Source of the DNA: Acidovorax sp.
GTDB taxonomy: Bacteria > Pseudomonadota > Gammaproteobacteria > Burkholderiales > Burkholderiaceae_C
Direction of reading: 5' to 3'
Assembly (NCBI RefSeq): GCF_016783915.1
Contig: NZ_JADHVT010000030.1
Coordinates: forward strand, 1 to 40,747
Length of the DNA: 40,747 bases
Part shown: positions 33,251 to 40,747 of the stretch, one piece after another
Layout of the letters: each line of letters opens with the position of its first letter
How positions within the stretch are numbered: position 1 is the first letter of the stretch
Made by a program: the position numbers and the translations under genes
Notes under the pieces: generated by a model
The model's database searches: none
What the model saw: only the letters and a program-made list of their open reading frames with translations
What the model was told of the DNA's origin: nothing

Positions 33251-33349
33251 CTTGAAGCCCGCTGTGCGCGCAGCGGTGTGCGTTTGCACACCGTGGCTTC
33301 AAGGGTTGAAAGGACGGCCGCCGCAGGCGGTGCCACCCACTCTTGAAGC
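33251..33349 (+). promoter_or_regulatory. Structured leader with alternative pairing upstream of the oxygenase gene
   Basis: An outer perfect 9-base stem, CTTGAAGCC (33251-33259) with GGCTTCAAG (33295-33303), encloses two hairpins: CGCTG/CAGCG (33260-33275) and CGGTGTGC/GCACACCG with loop GTTT (33274-33293). The two share two bases, so one must give way slightly; the result is a three-way junction. A second CTTGAAGC at 33342-33349 could take over GCTTCAAG (33296-33303). Between the two lies another hairpin, CCGCC/GGCGG, near 33318-33330. Mutually exclusive stems in a leader are the pattern of a riboswitch or attenuator. I could not match it to a known class. Confidence 0.45.
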
Positions 33350-33398
33350 ACCCAGCGGGAGGGCCTTTCTTCCTTCCACTTGTCTTCAGGAGAACTGC

Positions 33399-34394
33399 AT
33401 GACCACCACTGCCACCTACGACCTCGCCGAGCTGCAAAAAGAAACGCGCATGGGCGCGATGGGCTCGGAAACCGCGAGCCGCGAGATCCGCCGCATCGAC
33501 CTCAGCCACTTTGCTCAGCGCAAGACCGAGATTGCCGACCAGCTATGGGACGCCGCCGTCGATGTCGGCTTTTTCCAGATCGTGAACCACGGCATTGACC
33601 TGGCCGAGGTGCACAACGCCTTTGCGATGACCGAGCGTTTCTTTGCGCTGCCGGATGGCGTGAAGGCGCAGTACCCGCTCAAGAAGGCGCTCAACGTGGG
33701 CTGGGAGAGCCGCGCGCAGGTGCGCCCCTCCACTGGCACACCGGACCAGAAGGAGTCGTACCAGATCACCCGCCCGCACATGGCGGGCCTCTGGCCCACT
33801 GACGAGGAGCTGGCAGGCTTCCAGGCCACCATGCTCGCGTTTGAGGGCCAGTGCTGGCAGGTGGCCATGCAGGTGCTGTCGTGTTTTGCGTGGAAGCTGG
33901 GGTTTGACGAGGCCTTCTTTGCCCGCGCGCACGACCCTGCGCAGGCCAGCTACCAAAGCACCTTGCGCCTGCTGCACTACTTTGCGACCCCGCCCGAGCA
34001 ACAAGCCAGCCTGGGCCTGTGGCGCGCGGGGGCGCATACCGACTTTGATTGCCTGACCCTGCTCTTTCAGCGCCAGGGCCAGGGCGGCCTGCAGGTGTGC
34101 CCGGGCAAGGAGATGGACACCCAGGCCTGGACCTCGGTGGAGCCCGACGAGCAGGCCATCACCTGCAACATCGGGGACATGCTGATGCGCTGGAGCGACG
34201 ACCAGCTGCCCAGCAACTTCCACCGTGTGAAGAACCCTCTGCCCGGCGAGTACATGGGGCCGCGCTACAGCATCGCCTTCTTTGCCCAGGCCAACCGCGA
34301 CGCCATCATCGAAGGGCCCGGCAAGAAGTACCCGGCGATTGCCGCGGGCGACTACCTGAACCAGCGGGTGGCGGCTAACTTCAAGGCGTATTGA
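33399..34394 (+). CDS. 2-oxoglutarate/Fe(II)-type oxygenase, isopenicillin N synthase family
   Basis: This cytoplasmic non-heme iron oxygenase has 331 residues. The DIOX_N part opens IRRIDLSHF and has FFQIVNHGIDL. The catalytic part has the iron ligands HTD (AHTDFDCLTLL) and the distal His (SNFHRVKNP), with RYSIAFF carrying the 2-oxoglutarate-binding Arg and Ser. All are intact, so it should be active. Members include plant-type hydroxylases, the ethylene-forming enzyme and thymine or xanthine hydroxylase-like enzymes. AGGAGA precedes the ATG by five bases. It is divergent from the deaminase and convergent with otnI (21 bases between stops). Ring hydroxylation in the same pathway is a reasonable guess. 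Confidence 0.9.
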   Translation: MTTTATYDLAELQKETRMGAMGSETASREIRRIDLSHFAQRKTEIADQLWDAAVDVGFFQIVNHGIDLAEVHNAFAMTERFFALPDGVKAQYPLKKALNVGWESRAQVRPSTGTPDQKESYQITRPHMAGLWPTDEELAGFQATMLAFEGQCWQVAMQVLSCFAWKLGFDEAFFARAHDPAQASYQSTLRLLHYFATPPEQQASLGLWRAGAHTDFDCLTLLFQRQGQGGLQVCPGKEMDTQAWTSVEPDEQAITCNIGDMLMRWSDDQLPSNFHRVKNPLPGEYMGPRYSIAFFAQANRDAIIEGPGKKYPAIAAGDYLNQRVAANFKAY

Positions 34395-34415
34395 AAGGGG
34401 AACGGGCGGTGCTGT

Positions 34416-35213
34416 TTACAGCCAGGGCTTGAGCCAGCCCAGCCCGTCGGATGTGGCATGGGGCGCCGCGCCGCGTGCCGGGCGGTATTCGCAGCCAATC
34501 CAGCCGTCGTAGCCCAACTGGTCCAGCAGCTTGAACAGGTAGGTGTAGTTGACCTCGCCCACATCGGGCTCGTGCCGCTCGGGCACACCGGCAATCTGGA
34601 AGTGGCCGACGTTGCCTGTGGGCAAGTACTGGCGCACCTTCATGGCCAGGTCGCCTTCCACGATCTGGCAGTGGTACAGGTCCATCTGCACGCGCGCGTT
34701 GGCGGCGCCGATCTCGGCGATCAGCGCGTGGGCCTGGTCCTGGCGGCTCAGGAAGAAGCCGGGCATGTCGCGGCCATTGATGGGCTCCAGCAGGATCTGG
34801 ATGCCGTGCGGTGCAGCCTGCTCGGCGGCGTGGCGCACGTTGGCGATGTAGGTGGCGCGCACGGTGGCCGCGTCTGCACCCTGGGGCACCAGCCCGGCCA
34901 TCACGTGGATGCGGGGGCACTGCAGCGCCTGGGCGTATTCGATGGCTTTGGCAATGCCTTCGCGGAACTCGTCCTCGCGCCCGGGCAGGCAGGCCAGCCC
35001 GCGCTCACCCGCGTCCCAGTTGCCAGGCGGGGCGTTGAACAACACCTGCTGCAGACCGTTGGCTTGCAGGCGTGTGGCCAGTTCTTGCGCAGGGTAGGCG
35101 TAGGGGAAAAGGTACTCCACCGCCTGGAAGCCATCGCGGGCAGCGGCGGCAAAGCGGTCGAGAAAGTCCACGTCGTTGTAGAGCATGGACAGGTTGGCGG
35201 CAAAGCGGGGCAT
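34416..35213 (-). CDS. otnI: 2-oxo-tetronate isomerase (hydroxypyruvate isomerase family)
   Basis: This TIM-barrel isomerase (265 residues) is of the Hyi family. The start is [21 protein letters not shown]. Catalytic Glu residues are in [16 protein letters not shown] and near the end in IGCEYRP; metal ligands fall around QMDLYHCQ and [15 protein letters not shown]. OtnI and hydroxypyruvate isomerase look alike. Context decides: the operon contains otnK, otnC and ltnD but no glyoxylate carboligase, so 2-oxo-tetronate to 3-oxo-tetronate isomerisation is more likely. It is the last gene of the operon, 27 bases after the hydrolase gene. Confidence 0.88.
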   Translation of the reverse strand: MPRFAANLSMLYNDVDFLDRFAAAARDGFQAVEYLFPYAYPAQELATRLQANGLQQVLFNAPPGNWDAGERGLACLPGREDEFREGIAKAIEYAQALQCPRIHVMAGLVPQGADAATVRATYIANVRHAAEQAAPHGIQILLEPINGRDMPGFFLSRQDQAHALIAEIGAANARVQMDLYHCQIVEGDLAMKVRQYLPTGNVGHFQIAGVPERHEPDVGEVNYTYLFKLLDQLGYDGWIGCEYRPARGAAPHATSDGLGWLKPWL

Positions 35214-35240
35214 GAAAAAAGGCTTCCTGAAAAATATGGG

Positions 35241-36308
35241 TCAGCGGCGCGGTGCGTTGGTGAGCACCTGCGCCAGCCGGTCTTGGTAAAAGCGCGCCAG
35301 GCCCACCGTGCTGTGGCCGAGGGTGTCGGCGCTGGCAGGGATCACGTAGGCCTGTGCGTGCGAGATGCGGGCGATGGCTTTTTCCAGCACGCCCAGTTCG
35401 GGCGGGTTGCGCTCATCGTCGGCCGAGTTGATGGCCAGCACGCGCGCAGTAATGCGTTCCAGCCCGGGCTCGGGGTCGTAGTCGCGCGAGGCCTCCCATT
35501 GGTAGATGTGGTCGTTGGCATCGCCACGGAAAGGGGCTTTGAGGCGTTGCTCCACCAGCGCATCGGCCGCAGCGCGATTGGGGGCCAGCTTTTGCAAGCC
35601 CTGGTTGCCCCCGTTGGTGCCGGTGCCAAAGAACACCGACGCAAACTGCAGGCTGCGGGGCTGGCGGGTGTAATTGCCACCCTGCCATTCGGGGTCGTTG
35701 CGGATGGCATCGACCAGCAGGCGGCGCATCATCCAGTTGCGGCCTGACATGGCGGCGGGCAGCGAGGCCATGGGCACGGCAACGTCCATGAAATCGGGGT
35801 GGCGCTGGGCCCACACCCAGGTGTGCATGCCGCCCATGGAGTTGCCGATGATGGCGCGCACATGACGCACGCCCAGGTGCTCTGTCAGCAGGTGGTACTG
35901 GGCCTGCACCATGTCGTCATAGTTGTAGGCCGGAAACGCAGCGCGCAGGCCGTCCGACGGCTTGCTGGAGCGGCCGGTGCCGATGGCGTCCGGCAGGATG
36001 ATGAAGTACTTGCGTGCATCCAGCGGCTGGCCGGGGCCAAACAGCGTGCCTGCAAAGCCGGGGGAGAGCATGCTCTCTGCCGAGCCATTGGTGCCATGCA
36101 GCACCAGTACCGGCTCGCCTGTGGGATTACCCACGGTGGAGTAGGCCAGCTTGAGTTCGGGCAGGGTCTGGCCGGTGTGAAAGCGGAAATCCTTGACGAC
36201 CCACTCGCCATGCTGGGGGGCGGGGTAGTCCGCAGCCGATGCACCGCCCGTGGCCAGCACGCCCAGCAGCATGGGAGCAAAGGCTTTGCGCCAGAAAGAT
36301 AGGGTCAT
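35241..36308 (-). CDS. Secreted alpha/beta hydrolase, homoserine O-acetyltransferase-like fold
   Basis: This protein of 355 residues has a signal peptide (MTLSFWRKAFAPMLLGVLATGGASAA) and a mature part that starts DYPAPQHGEWVVKDF. The hydrolase core has the oxyanion region VLHGTNGSAES, the nucleophile elbow GNSMGGMHTW, the acid in INSADDERNPPE and the His in DTLGHSTVG. The overall pattern is MetX-like, but export to the periplasm rules out methionine synthesis. It lies inside the threonate operon between otnC and otnI (56 and 27 base gaps). It could open a tetronolactone or cleave a threonate ester before uptake. This is inference; the gene is not among the known pathway enzymes. Confidence 0.85.
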   Translation of the reverse strand: MTLSFWRKAFAPMLLGVLATGGASAADYPAPQHGEWVVKDFRFHTGQTLPELKLAYSTVGNPTGEPVLVLHGTNGSAESMLSPGFAGTLFGPGQPLDARKYFIILPDAIGTGRSSKPSDGLRAAFPAYNYDDMVQAQYHLLTEHLGVRHVRAIIGNSMGGMHTWVWAQRHPDFMDVAVPMASLPAAMSGRNWMMRRLLVDAIRNDPEWQGGNYTRQPRSLQFASVFFGTGTNGGNQGLQKLAPNRAAADALVEQRLKAPFRGDANDHIYQWEASRDYDPEPGLERITARVLAINSADDERNPPELGVLEKAIARISHAQAYVIPASADTLGHSTVGLARFYQDRLAQVLTNAPRR

Positions 36309-36364
36309 GGTTTGTCTCCTTGTGTGTGTTCTTTCGTCCCCGCGCCATGGGCACAGCCCGCCCG

Positions 36365-37075
36365 TTACCAGTGGGCACCAAAGCTCTGGCGCAGCTCCTC
36401 GATCTGGGGCTCGGTCAGCGGCGTGGGGCGGGGTTGGCACAGCATCCACAGACGCGCGGTTTCTTCCAGCTCTTCCAGCACGGCCATGGCGGCGGCAGGC
36501 GTGTCGTGCCACACGTTGGGCCCCAGGCGCGCCAGCATCACGGCGTGCACAGGGCTGCCCTGTGCGGCATAGCGGGTGATGGTCTGCGCCACCAGCATTG
36601 CAGCTGCGGCATCACCGGGGCGGTGGTAGGGTATGTGCGGCACGCGGCCCACCTTCATGACGAAGTAGGGCGTGATGGGCGGTAGCAATTGCGCATCGGA
36701 CATCAACTGTCCGCCTGCAGCTGTGTCGGCTTGGAGCGAGCACGCCACCAGGTGTGTGCTGTGGGTGTGGATCACGCAGCGGGCGGGCGCTGCGGTGTTG
36801 GCTGATGCGTCGTAAATCTGCCGGTGCAGCGCAATGGTCTTGCTGGCACGGTCGCCCGCCACCTGCTGGCCTTGCCCATCTAGGCGCGCCAGCCGCTCGG
36901 GCTGCAACGTTCCCAGGCAGGCATCGGTGGGGGTGATGAGGTAGCCGTCTGCCAGGCGCACGCTGATGTTGCCTGCGGTGGCGTGTACATAGCCCCGCTC
37001 AAACAGGCTGCGGCCCACGCGGCAGATCTCGTCGCGGGCTAGGGCTTCATCCATGAACGCGGGGGTAGAGGTCAT
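36365..37075 (-). CDS. otnC: 3-oxo-tetronate 4-phosphate decarboxylase (class II aldolase family)
   Basis: This zinc enzyme of 236 residues decarboxylates 3-oxo-tetronate 4-phosphate to dihydroxyacetone phosphate. The class II aldolase/adducin fold shows GNISVRLADGYLITPT (substrate phosphate and acid site), the zinc motif THSTH in VIHTHSTH, and a further His region HIPYHRPGD. Its start overlaps the otnK stop (ATGA at 37072-37075), so the two are translationally coupled. The frame is open further upstream, but the overlap and the MTSTPAFMDEA start fit. The family is shared with fuculose aldolase; the neighbours support OtnC. Confidence 0.9.
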   Translation of the reverse strand: MTSTPAFMDEALARDEICRVGRSLFERGYVHATAGNISVRLADGYLITPTDACLGTLQPERLARLDGQGQQVAGDRASKTIALHRQIYDASANTAAPARCVIHTHSTHLVACSLQADTAAGGQLMSDAQLLPPITPYFVMKVGRVPHIPYHRPGDAAAAMLVAQTITRYAAQGSPVHAVMLARLGPNVWHDTPAAAMAVLEELEETARLWMLCQPRPTPLTEPQIEELRQSFGAHW

Positions 37076-38349
37076 GCCAACAATTGTGCAAAAGCCTTGG
37101 TGAAAAAGTCGGTGCTGCCAAAATTGCCCGACTTCAGCGTGATGTGCAGCCCGTCCTTGGCGTCGGGTGCCACGGCATGGCACCACGGCACGCCGGGGTC
37201 GATCTGCGCGCCAATGCGCATTTGCGTGATGCCCAGGGCCTGCACACAGGCACCGGATGTTTCACCGCCCGCCACGATGAGCTGGCGCACACCGCGCTGC
37301 ACCAGGCCGCGTGCAATGGCGGCAATGGTTTCCTCCACCATGGCACCGGCTTTCTCGGAGCCCAGCTTGCCCTGGATGGCACGCACGGCCGATGGCTCGG
37401 CGGTGGAATACACCAGCACCGGGCCTTGGCCAATGTGGCCCTCAGCCCAGGCCAGCGCTTCGGCGGCCACGTCCACGCCTGCCGCGATGCGCAGTGGGTC
37501 GATGGCCAGAGCGGGTTGGCCCGCTTTGATGAAATCCATCACCTGCTGGTTGGTGGCCACCGAGCAGCTGCCCGACACGATGGCCTGAAGCCCTCGCGCG
37601 GCGGGCAGGCGGGCTGCCTCGTTGCTGGGGGCCACGCCAAAGTTGCCCGGCAGGCCAATCGCCACGCCGGAGCCCGCTGTGACCAGCGGCATGTCCTTGA
37701 GCGCAGGGCCCAGGCGCATCAGGTCAGCGTTCGACACCGCATCGACCACAGCCATGCGCACGCCCTCTGCCTTCAGTTGGTCGATGCTCGCGCGGATGGC
37801 GGCCTCGCCCTGTGCGACCACGCTGTGGTCGATCAGGCCCACGCGGCTCGATGTTTGTGCCTGCAGCACGCGCACCAGGTTGGGGTCGGCCATGGGCGTG
37901 AGCGGGTGGTTCTGCATGCCGCTCTCGCTGAGCAGCACATCGCCCACAAACAAGTAGCCCTTGAACACCGTGCGCTTGTTGTCGGGGAAGGCGGGCGTGG
38001 CGATGGTGAAGTCGGTGCCCAGGGCCTGCATCAGCGCATCGGTCACGGGGCCGATATTGCCTTCAGCGGTGCTGTCAAACGTGGAGCAGTACTTGAAGTA
38101 GATCTGCTCAGCGCCCTGAGCCTGCAGCCACTGCAATGCGGCCAGCGACTGGGCGATGGCTTCGTCCTTCGGGATGGTGCGCGACTTCAGGGCCACCACG
38201 ATGGCATCGGCCTCCGCATCCAACGGGGCCGTGGGCACACCCATGGCCTGCACCACGCGCATGCCTGCGCGCACCAGGTTGTTGGCCAGGTCGGTCGCGC
38301 CGGTGAAGTCGTCGGCAATGCAGCCCAGCAGTGCGCGTGCGCGTGTCAT
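37072..38349 (-). CDS. otnK: 3-oxo-tetronate kinase (four-carbon acid sugar kinase, DUF1537)
   Basis: This kinase of 425 residues phosphorylates 3-oxo-tetronate with ATP. The N-terminal domain has the family motif GCIADDFTGATDLANNLVRAG, which binds the acid sugar. The C-terminal nucleotide domain ends with LIVAGGETSGACVQALG. Both domains are complete and the length is usual for the DUF1537 group. The start overlaps the ltnD stop (ATGA at 38346-38349) and the stop overlaps the otnC start, so three genes form one coupled unit. Confidence 0.95.
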   Translation of the reverse strand: MTRARALLGCIADDFTGATDLANNLVRAGMRVVQAMGVPTAPLDAEADAIVVALKSRTIPKDEAIAQSLAALQWLQAQGAEQIYFKYCSTFDSTAEGNIGPVTDALMQALGTDFTIATPAFPDNKRTVFKGYLFVGDVLLSESGMQNHPLTPMADPNLVRVLQAQTSSRVGLIDHSVVAQGEAAIRASIDQLKAEGVRMAVVDAVSNADLMRLGPALKDMPLVTAGSGVAIGLPGNFGVAPSNEAARLPAARGLQAIVSGSCSVATNQQVMDFIKAGQPALAIDPLRIAAGVDVAAEALAWAEGHIGQGPVLVYSTAEPSAVRAIQGKLGSEKAGAMVEETIAAIARGLVQRGVRQLIVAGGETSGACVQALGITQMRIGAQIDPGVPWCHAVAPDAKDGLHITLKSGNFGSTDFFTKAFAQLLA

Positions 38350-39257
38350 GCCTTCTCCTTACCCTCAGGCAATGTGATGCCCGGGAAAATCTTGATCACG
38401 GCGCTGTCATCTTCCTTGGCAAAGCCTGCGGTGGATGCCTGCATGAACATCTGGTGCGCGGTGGCAGCCAGTGGCAGGGGGAATTTGCTGGCGCGTGCGG
38501 TGTCCAGAACCAAGCCCAGGTCCTTTACGAAGATGTCTACAGCCGACAGCGGCGTGTAGTCGCCCGCCAGCACATGGGCCATGCGGTTTTCAAACATCCA
38601 GCTGTTGCCCGCGCTGTGGGTGATGACCTCGTACAGCGCTGCAGCGTCCACGCCTTCGCGCAGGCCCAGGGCCATGGCTTCGGCGGCCACGGCAATGTGC
38701 ACACCGGCCAGCAGCTGGTTGATGATCTTGACCTTGCTGCCCGCGCCCGCCTTGTCGCCCAAGCGGTACACCTTGCCTGCCATGCCGTCGAGCACGGCGC
38801 CCGCTGCAGCATAGGCCTCGGGCTTGGCCGAGGTCATCATGGTCATCTGGCCCGATGCAGCTTTGGCTGCGCCGCCGGAGATAGGCGCGTCCACATAGTG
38901 CAGGCCCAGGGCGTTCAGGCGCGCTTCCAGCGCCACGGACCAGTTAGGGTCCACCGTGGAGCACATCACAAAGGTGCTGCCGGGGCGCATGGTGCTGGCT
39001 GCACCGCTTTGGCCATCGTCGCCAAACAGCACGCTCTCGGTCTGCGCGGCGTTGACCACCACCGACACCACCACATCACTCACCGCTGCCAGTGCTGCCG
39101 TGGTGGCGTGGGCTGTGCCACCGTCTGCCACAAAGGCATCGGCCACGCCGGGGCGCACGTCGCACACGTTGATGGTGAAACCGTTGTTGCGCAGGGTCTT
39201 GGCAATGCCAGCGCCCATGGCGCCCAGGCCGATGATGCCGACGGTGGGTCTTGTCAT
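38346..39257 (-). CDS. ltnD: L-threonate dehydrogenase (beta-hydroxyacid dehydrogenase family)
   Basis: This NAD-dependent dehydrogenase has 303 residues. The Rossmann motif is GIIGLGAMGAGIAKTL. The substrate motif is DAPISGGAAKA and the catalytic Lys is in GAGSKVKIINQLL. It resembles tartronate semialdehyde reductase and 3-hydroxyisobutyrate dehydrogenase; the otnK and otnC genes coupled to it make L-threonate oxidation to 2-oxo-tetronate the best assignment. It starts 36 bases after the permease gene. Erythronate as an alternative substrate is possible. Confidence 0.9.
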   Translation of the reverse strand: MTRPTVGIIGLGAMGAGIAKTLRNNGFTINVCDVRPGVADAFVADGGTAHATTAALAAVSDVVVSVVVNAAQTESVLFGDDGQSGAASTMRPGSTFVMCSTVDPNWSVALEARLNALGLHYVDAPISGGAAKAASGQMTMMTSAKPEAYAAAGAVLDGMAGKVYRLGDKAGAGSKVKIINQLLAGVHIAVAAEAMALGLREGVDAAALYEVITHSAGNSWMFENRMAHVLAGDYTPLSAVDIFVKDLGLVLDTARASKFPLPLAATAHQMFMQASTAGFAKEDDSAVIKIFPGITLPEGKEKA

Positions 39258-39293
39258 GTTGTCAGTCCTTCAAAGAAATTCAAAACAGGGGGC

Positions 39294-40670
39294 TCAGGCC
39301 ACCAGTGCCCACAGCAAGGCAGTGAGGGCAAAGCCCGCCAGACCCAGCACGGTGGTCAGCACCGTCCAGGTGCGCAGGCCGTCGCCTACGCTCAGGCCCA
39401 GGTAGCGGGTCACGATCCAGAAGCCCGAATCGTTGACGTGCGACAGGCCCAGGCTGCCAAAGCCAATGGCAACCGTGAGCAGCGCTACTTGCAATGGGGA
39501 ATACCCGCCACCCGCAATGGCGTCGGCCAACAGGCCGCAGGTGGTGATGATGGCCACGGTGGCCGAGCCCTGTGCTGCGCGCAGGGCCAAAGAGATGATG
39601 AACGCCAGCAGGATGAGCGGCAGGTGGGTGGCGGTGAGGCTTTGCGACAGCGCCGTGCCAATGCCGCTGGCGGTGAGCACCTTGGCAAACACGCCGCCCG
39701 CGCCCGTCACCAGAATCACGGTGGCTGCAGGGGGCAGGGCAGATTCCATGATGGCGTTGGTGCGCTCGCGGTTCCAGCCCTGGTTGCGGCCCAGCAGGAA
39801 CATCGCCAGGCCCACAGCCACCATCAGCGCAAAAATGGGCGAGCCGATGAAGCCCAGCACATTGCGCAGGCTGTCGCCCTTGGGCAGCAGCGTGGCGCCC
39901 GTGGTGCCCGCCATGATGAGGGCCAGCGGGATCAGGATGAGCGCCATGATGGTGCCCACACCGGGGGCGGCAGCAGCCTTGGGGGCCTTGGAGTCCGCGC
40001 CTTCTTGGCTGTTGCCAAAGGCCGCAAACTGCTCGGCCGTTGTGGGCAGCATGGGGTAGCCCTTGCGGTTGAGCCAGCCGGAAACCACCTGCGACAGCGC
40101 CGCCAGCGGGATGCAGATGGCCAGGCCAATGATGGTGATCCAGCCAATGTCGCCCTTGACGATGGCTGCCCCGCCCACGATGCCGGGGTGCGGTGGCACC
40201 ACCACGTGTGCGGCCAGCATGATGCCCGCCACAGGCAGGCCGAACTTGATGGGGTTGACGCCCGCCGCCTTGCAAAAGCCGTAGACGATGGGCACCAGGA
40301 TGATGAAGCCCACGTCAAAAAACACGGGGATGGCCAGCACCAGCGCTGCGGCGGTGAGGGCCATGGGCACCCGTGTGGGCCCCAGCAGCTGCGTGAATCG
40401 GTTGGCCAGGCTGGCCGCGCCGCCCGAGACCTCGATCATGCGCCCCAGCATGGAGCCCAGCGCCACCAGGATGGCCACCGAACCCAGCGTGCCGCCCATG
40501 CCTGCAATCAGCGTGCTGATGATGTCGCCAATGGGCATGCCGGTGGCAAACGCCACCAGAAAGCTCACCAGCATCATCGCCACGAAGGCATGGACTTGCC
40601 AGCGGATGATGAGCAACAGGAGCAGGCCAATGCTGCCGGCGCCGATGCCGAGAAGTGCGAGGGTGGACAT
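39294..40670 (-). CDS. GntP-family permease, likely four-carbon acid sugar importer
   Basis: This inner-membrane protein has 458 residues and about 12-14 helices. The first helix is MSTLALLGIGAGSIGLLLLLIIRW. The GntP family block LGSMLGRMIEVSGGAASLA follows, with PVAGIMLAAHVVVPPHPGIVGGA and DSGFWIV further on. The family imports gluconate and related aldonates. First place in an ltnD-otnK-otnC operon points to threonate or erythronate. The start at 40670 is chosen to open the first helix. CGGAGA lies about 12 bases upstream, a long spacing. A start at 40709 would add 13 residues. Confidence 0.92.
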   Translation of the reverse strand: MSTLALLGIGAGSIGLLLLLIIRWQVHAFVAMMLVSFLVAFATGMPIGDIISTLIAGMGGTLGSVAILVALGSMLGRMIEVSGGAASLANRFTQLLGPTRVPMALTAAALVLAIPVFFDVGFIILVPIVYGFCKAAGVNPIKFGLPVAGIMLAAHVVVPPHPGIVGGAAIVKGDIGWITIIGLAICIPLAALSQVVSGWLNRKGYPMLPTTAEQFAAFGNSQEGADSKAPKAAAAPGVGTIMALILIPLALIMAGTTGATLLPKGDSLRNVLGFIGSPIFALMVAVGLAMFLLGRNQGWNRERTNAIMESALPPAATVILVTGAGGVFAKVLTASGIGTALSQSLTATHLPLILLAFIISLALRAAQGSATVAIITTCGLLADAIAGGGYSPLQVALLTVAIGFGSLGLSHVNDSGFWIVTRYLGLSVGDGLRTWTVLTTVLGLAGFALTALLWALVA

Positions 40671-40747
40671 GTACGGGATATCTCCGGGAGGGAAGGTGCA
40701 GCAGCGCAATGGGATGGGCCCATGCAGCGTTTCGGGCGAGGCCTGAA

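Larger units (their letters stand above)
32960..33398. other. Divergent regulatory region, deaminase / 2-oxoglutarate-type oxygenase
   Basis: This region of 439 bases has no convincing gene. It contains a 12-base perfect palindrome (33056-33067) flanked by two ATGCAT sequences (33050-33055 and 33086-33091), then a strongly structured stretch (33251-33349), and AGGAGA (33388-33393) as the oxygenase Shine-Dalgarno sequence. The last ~150 bases are open in frame with the oxygenase, but the structured stretch and the Shine-Dalgarno sequence make translation of that part unlikely. Confidence 0.6.

Noticed and set aside
33246-33398. N-terminal extension of the oxygenase
   Set aside because: The stretch is in frame and open, but it forms strong stems, and a good Shine-Dalgarno sequence precedes the ATG at 33399 where the family similarity begins.
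34416-39257. Glyoxylate (gcl-hyi-glxR) operon
   Set aside because: The hydroxypyruvate-isomerase-like and tartronate-semialdehyde-reductase-like genes are there, but glyoxylate carboligase is not. otnK and otnC point to the tetronate pathway.

Overview
The window looks like a piece of a Burkholderiales chromosome, most likely Comamonadaceae (Acidovorax-like). The evidence is the high G+C, the gene content (urea ABC transporter, isoquinoline-type oxidoreductase, darcynin, NMT1-type transporter, threonate genes) and two families of short intergenic repeats that I associate with that group. No rRNA, tRNA, CRISPR array, insertion sequence or phage gene was seen.

Left part (1-8.5 kb): the 3' end of mgtA; a CheX-like DUF3334 protein; a PAS-GGDEF diguanylate cyclase; a two-subunit molybdenum hydroxylase of the isoquinoline 1-oxidoreductase type; a Crp/Fnr regulator divergent from a short-chain dehydrogenase; a darcynin protein; and an MFS exporter.

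Urea uptake and signalling (8.9-21.3 kb): urtABCDE is complete and co-directional, with a repeat between urtD and urtE. Next come a PAP2 phosphatase, a diacylglycerol/lipid kinase and a calcineurin-like phosphoesterase, a plausible lipid-phosphate group. Then come a class III nucleotide cyclase fused to a PilZ domain, a haloacid-dehalogenase-type hydrolase and the alanine aminotransferase alaC.

Junction (21.3-22.45 kb): a visibly AT-richer stretch carries one gene with an Apea-like HEPN domain. It sits where the usual partners of alaC (hom, thrC) and of ureD (ureABC and others) would be expected. It therefore looks like an insertion or rearrangement point.

Catabolic cluster (22.45-34.4 kb): a long minus-strand series runs deaminase, RutR-like TetR, [RutR-like box], ferredoxin, flavodoxin-fold reductase, cytosine-deaminase-like amidohydrolase, Rid protein, creatininase-family amidohydrolase, NMT1-type binding protein, ABC ATPase, ABC permease, FAD oxidase, ureD. 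A 2-oxoglutarate/Fe(II)-type oxygenase diverges from the deaminase behind an unusual, strongly structured leader. I infer import and stepwise opening of a nitrogen heterocycle (pyrimidine, hydantoin, creatinine or purine-like) that ends in urea. The substrate is unknown, and this is the best candidate for an undescribed system.

Right part (34.4-40.7 kb): a minus-strand operon for four-carbon acid sugars (threonate/erythronate): GntP-type permease, ltnD, otnK, otnC, a secreted alpha/beta hydrolase not normally part of the pathway, and otnI.
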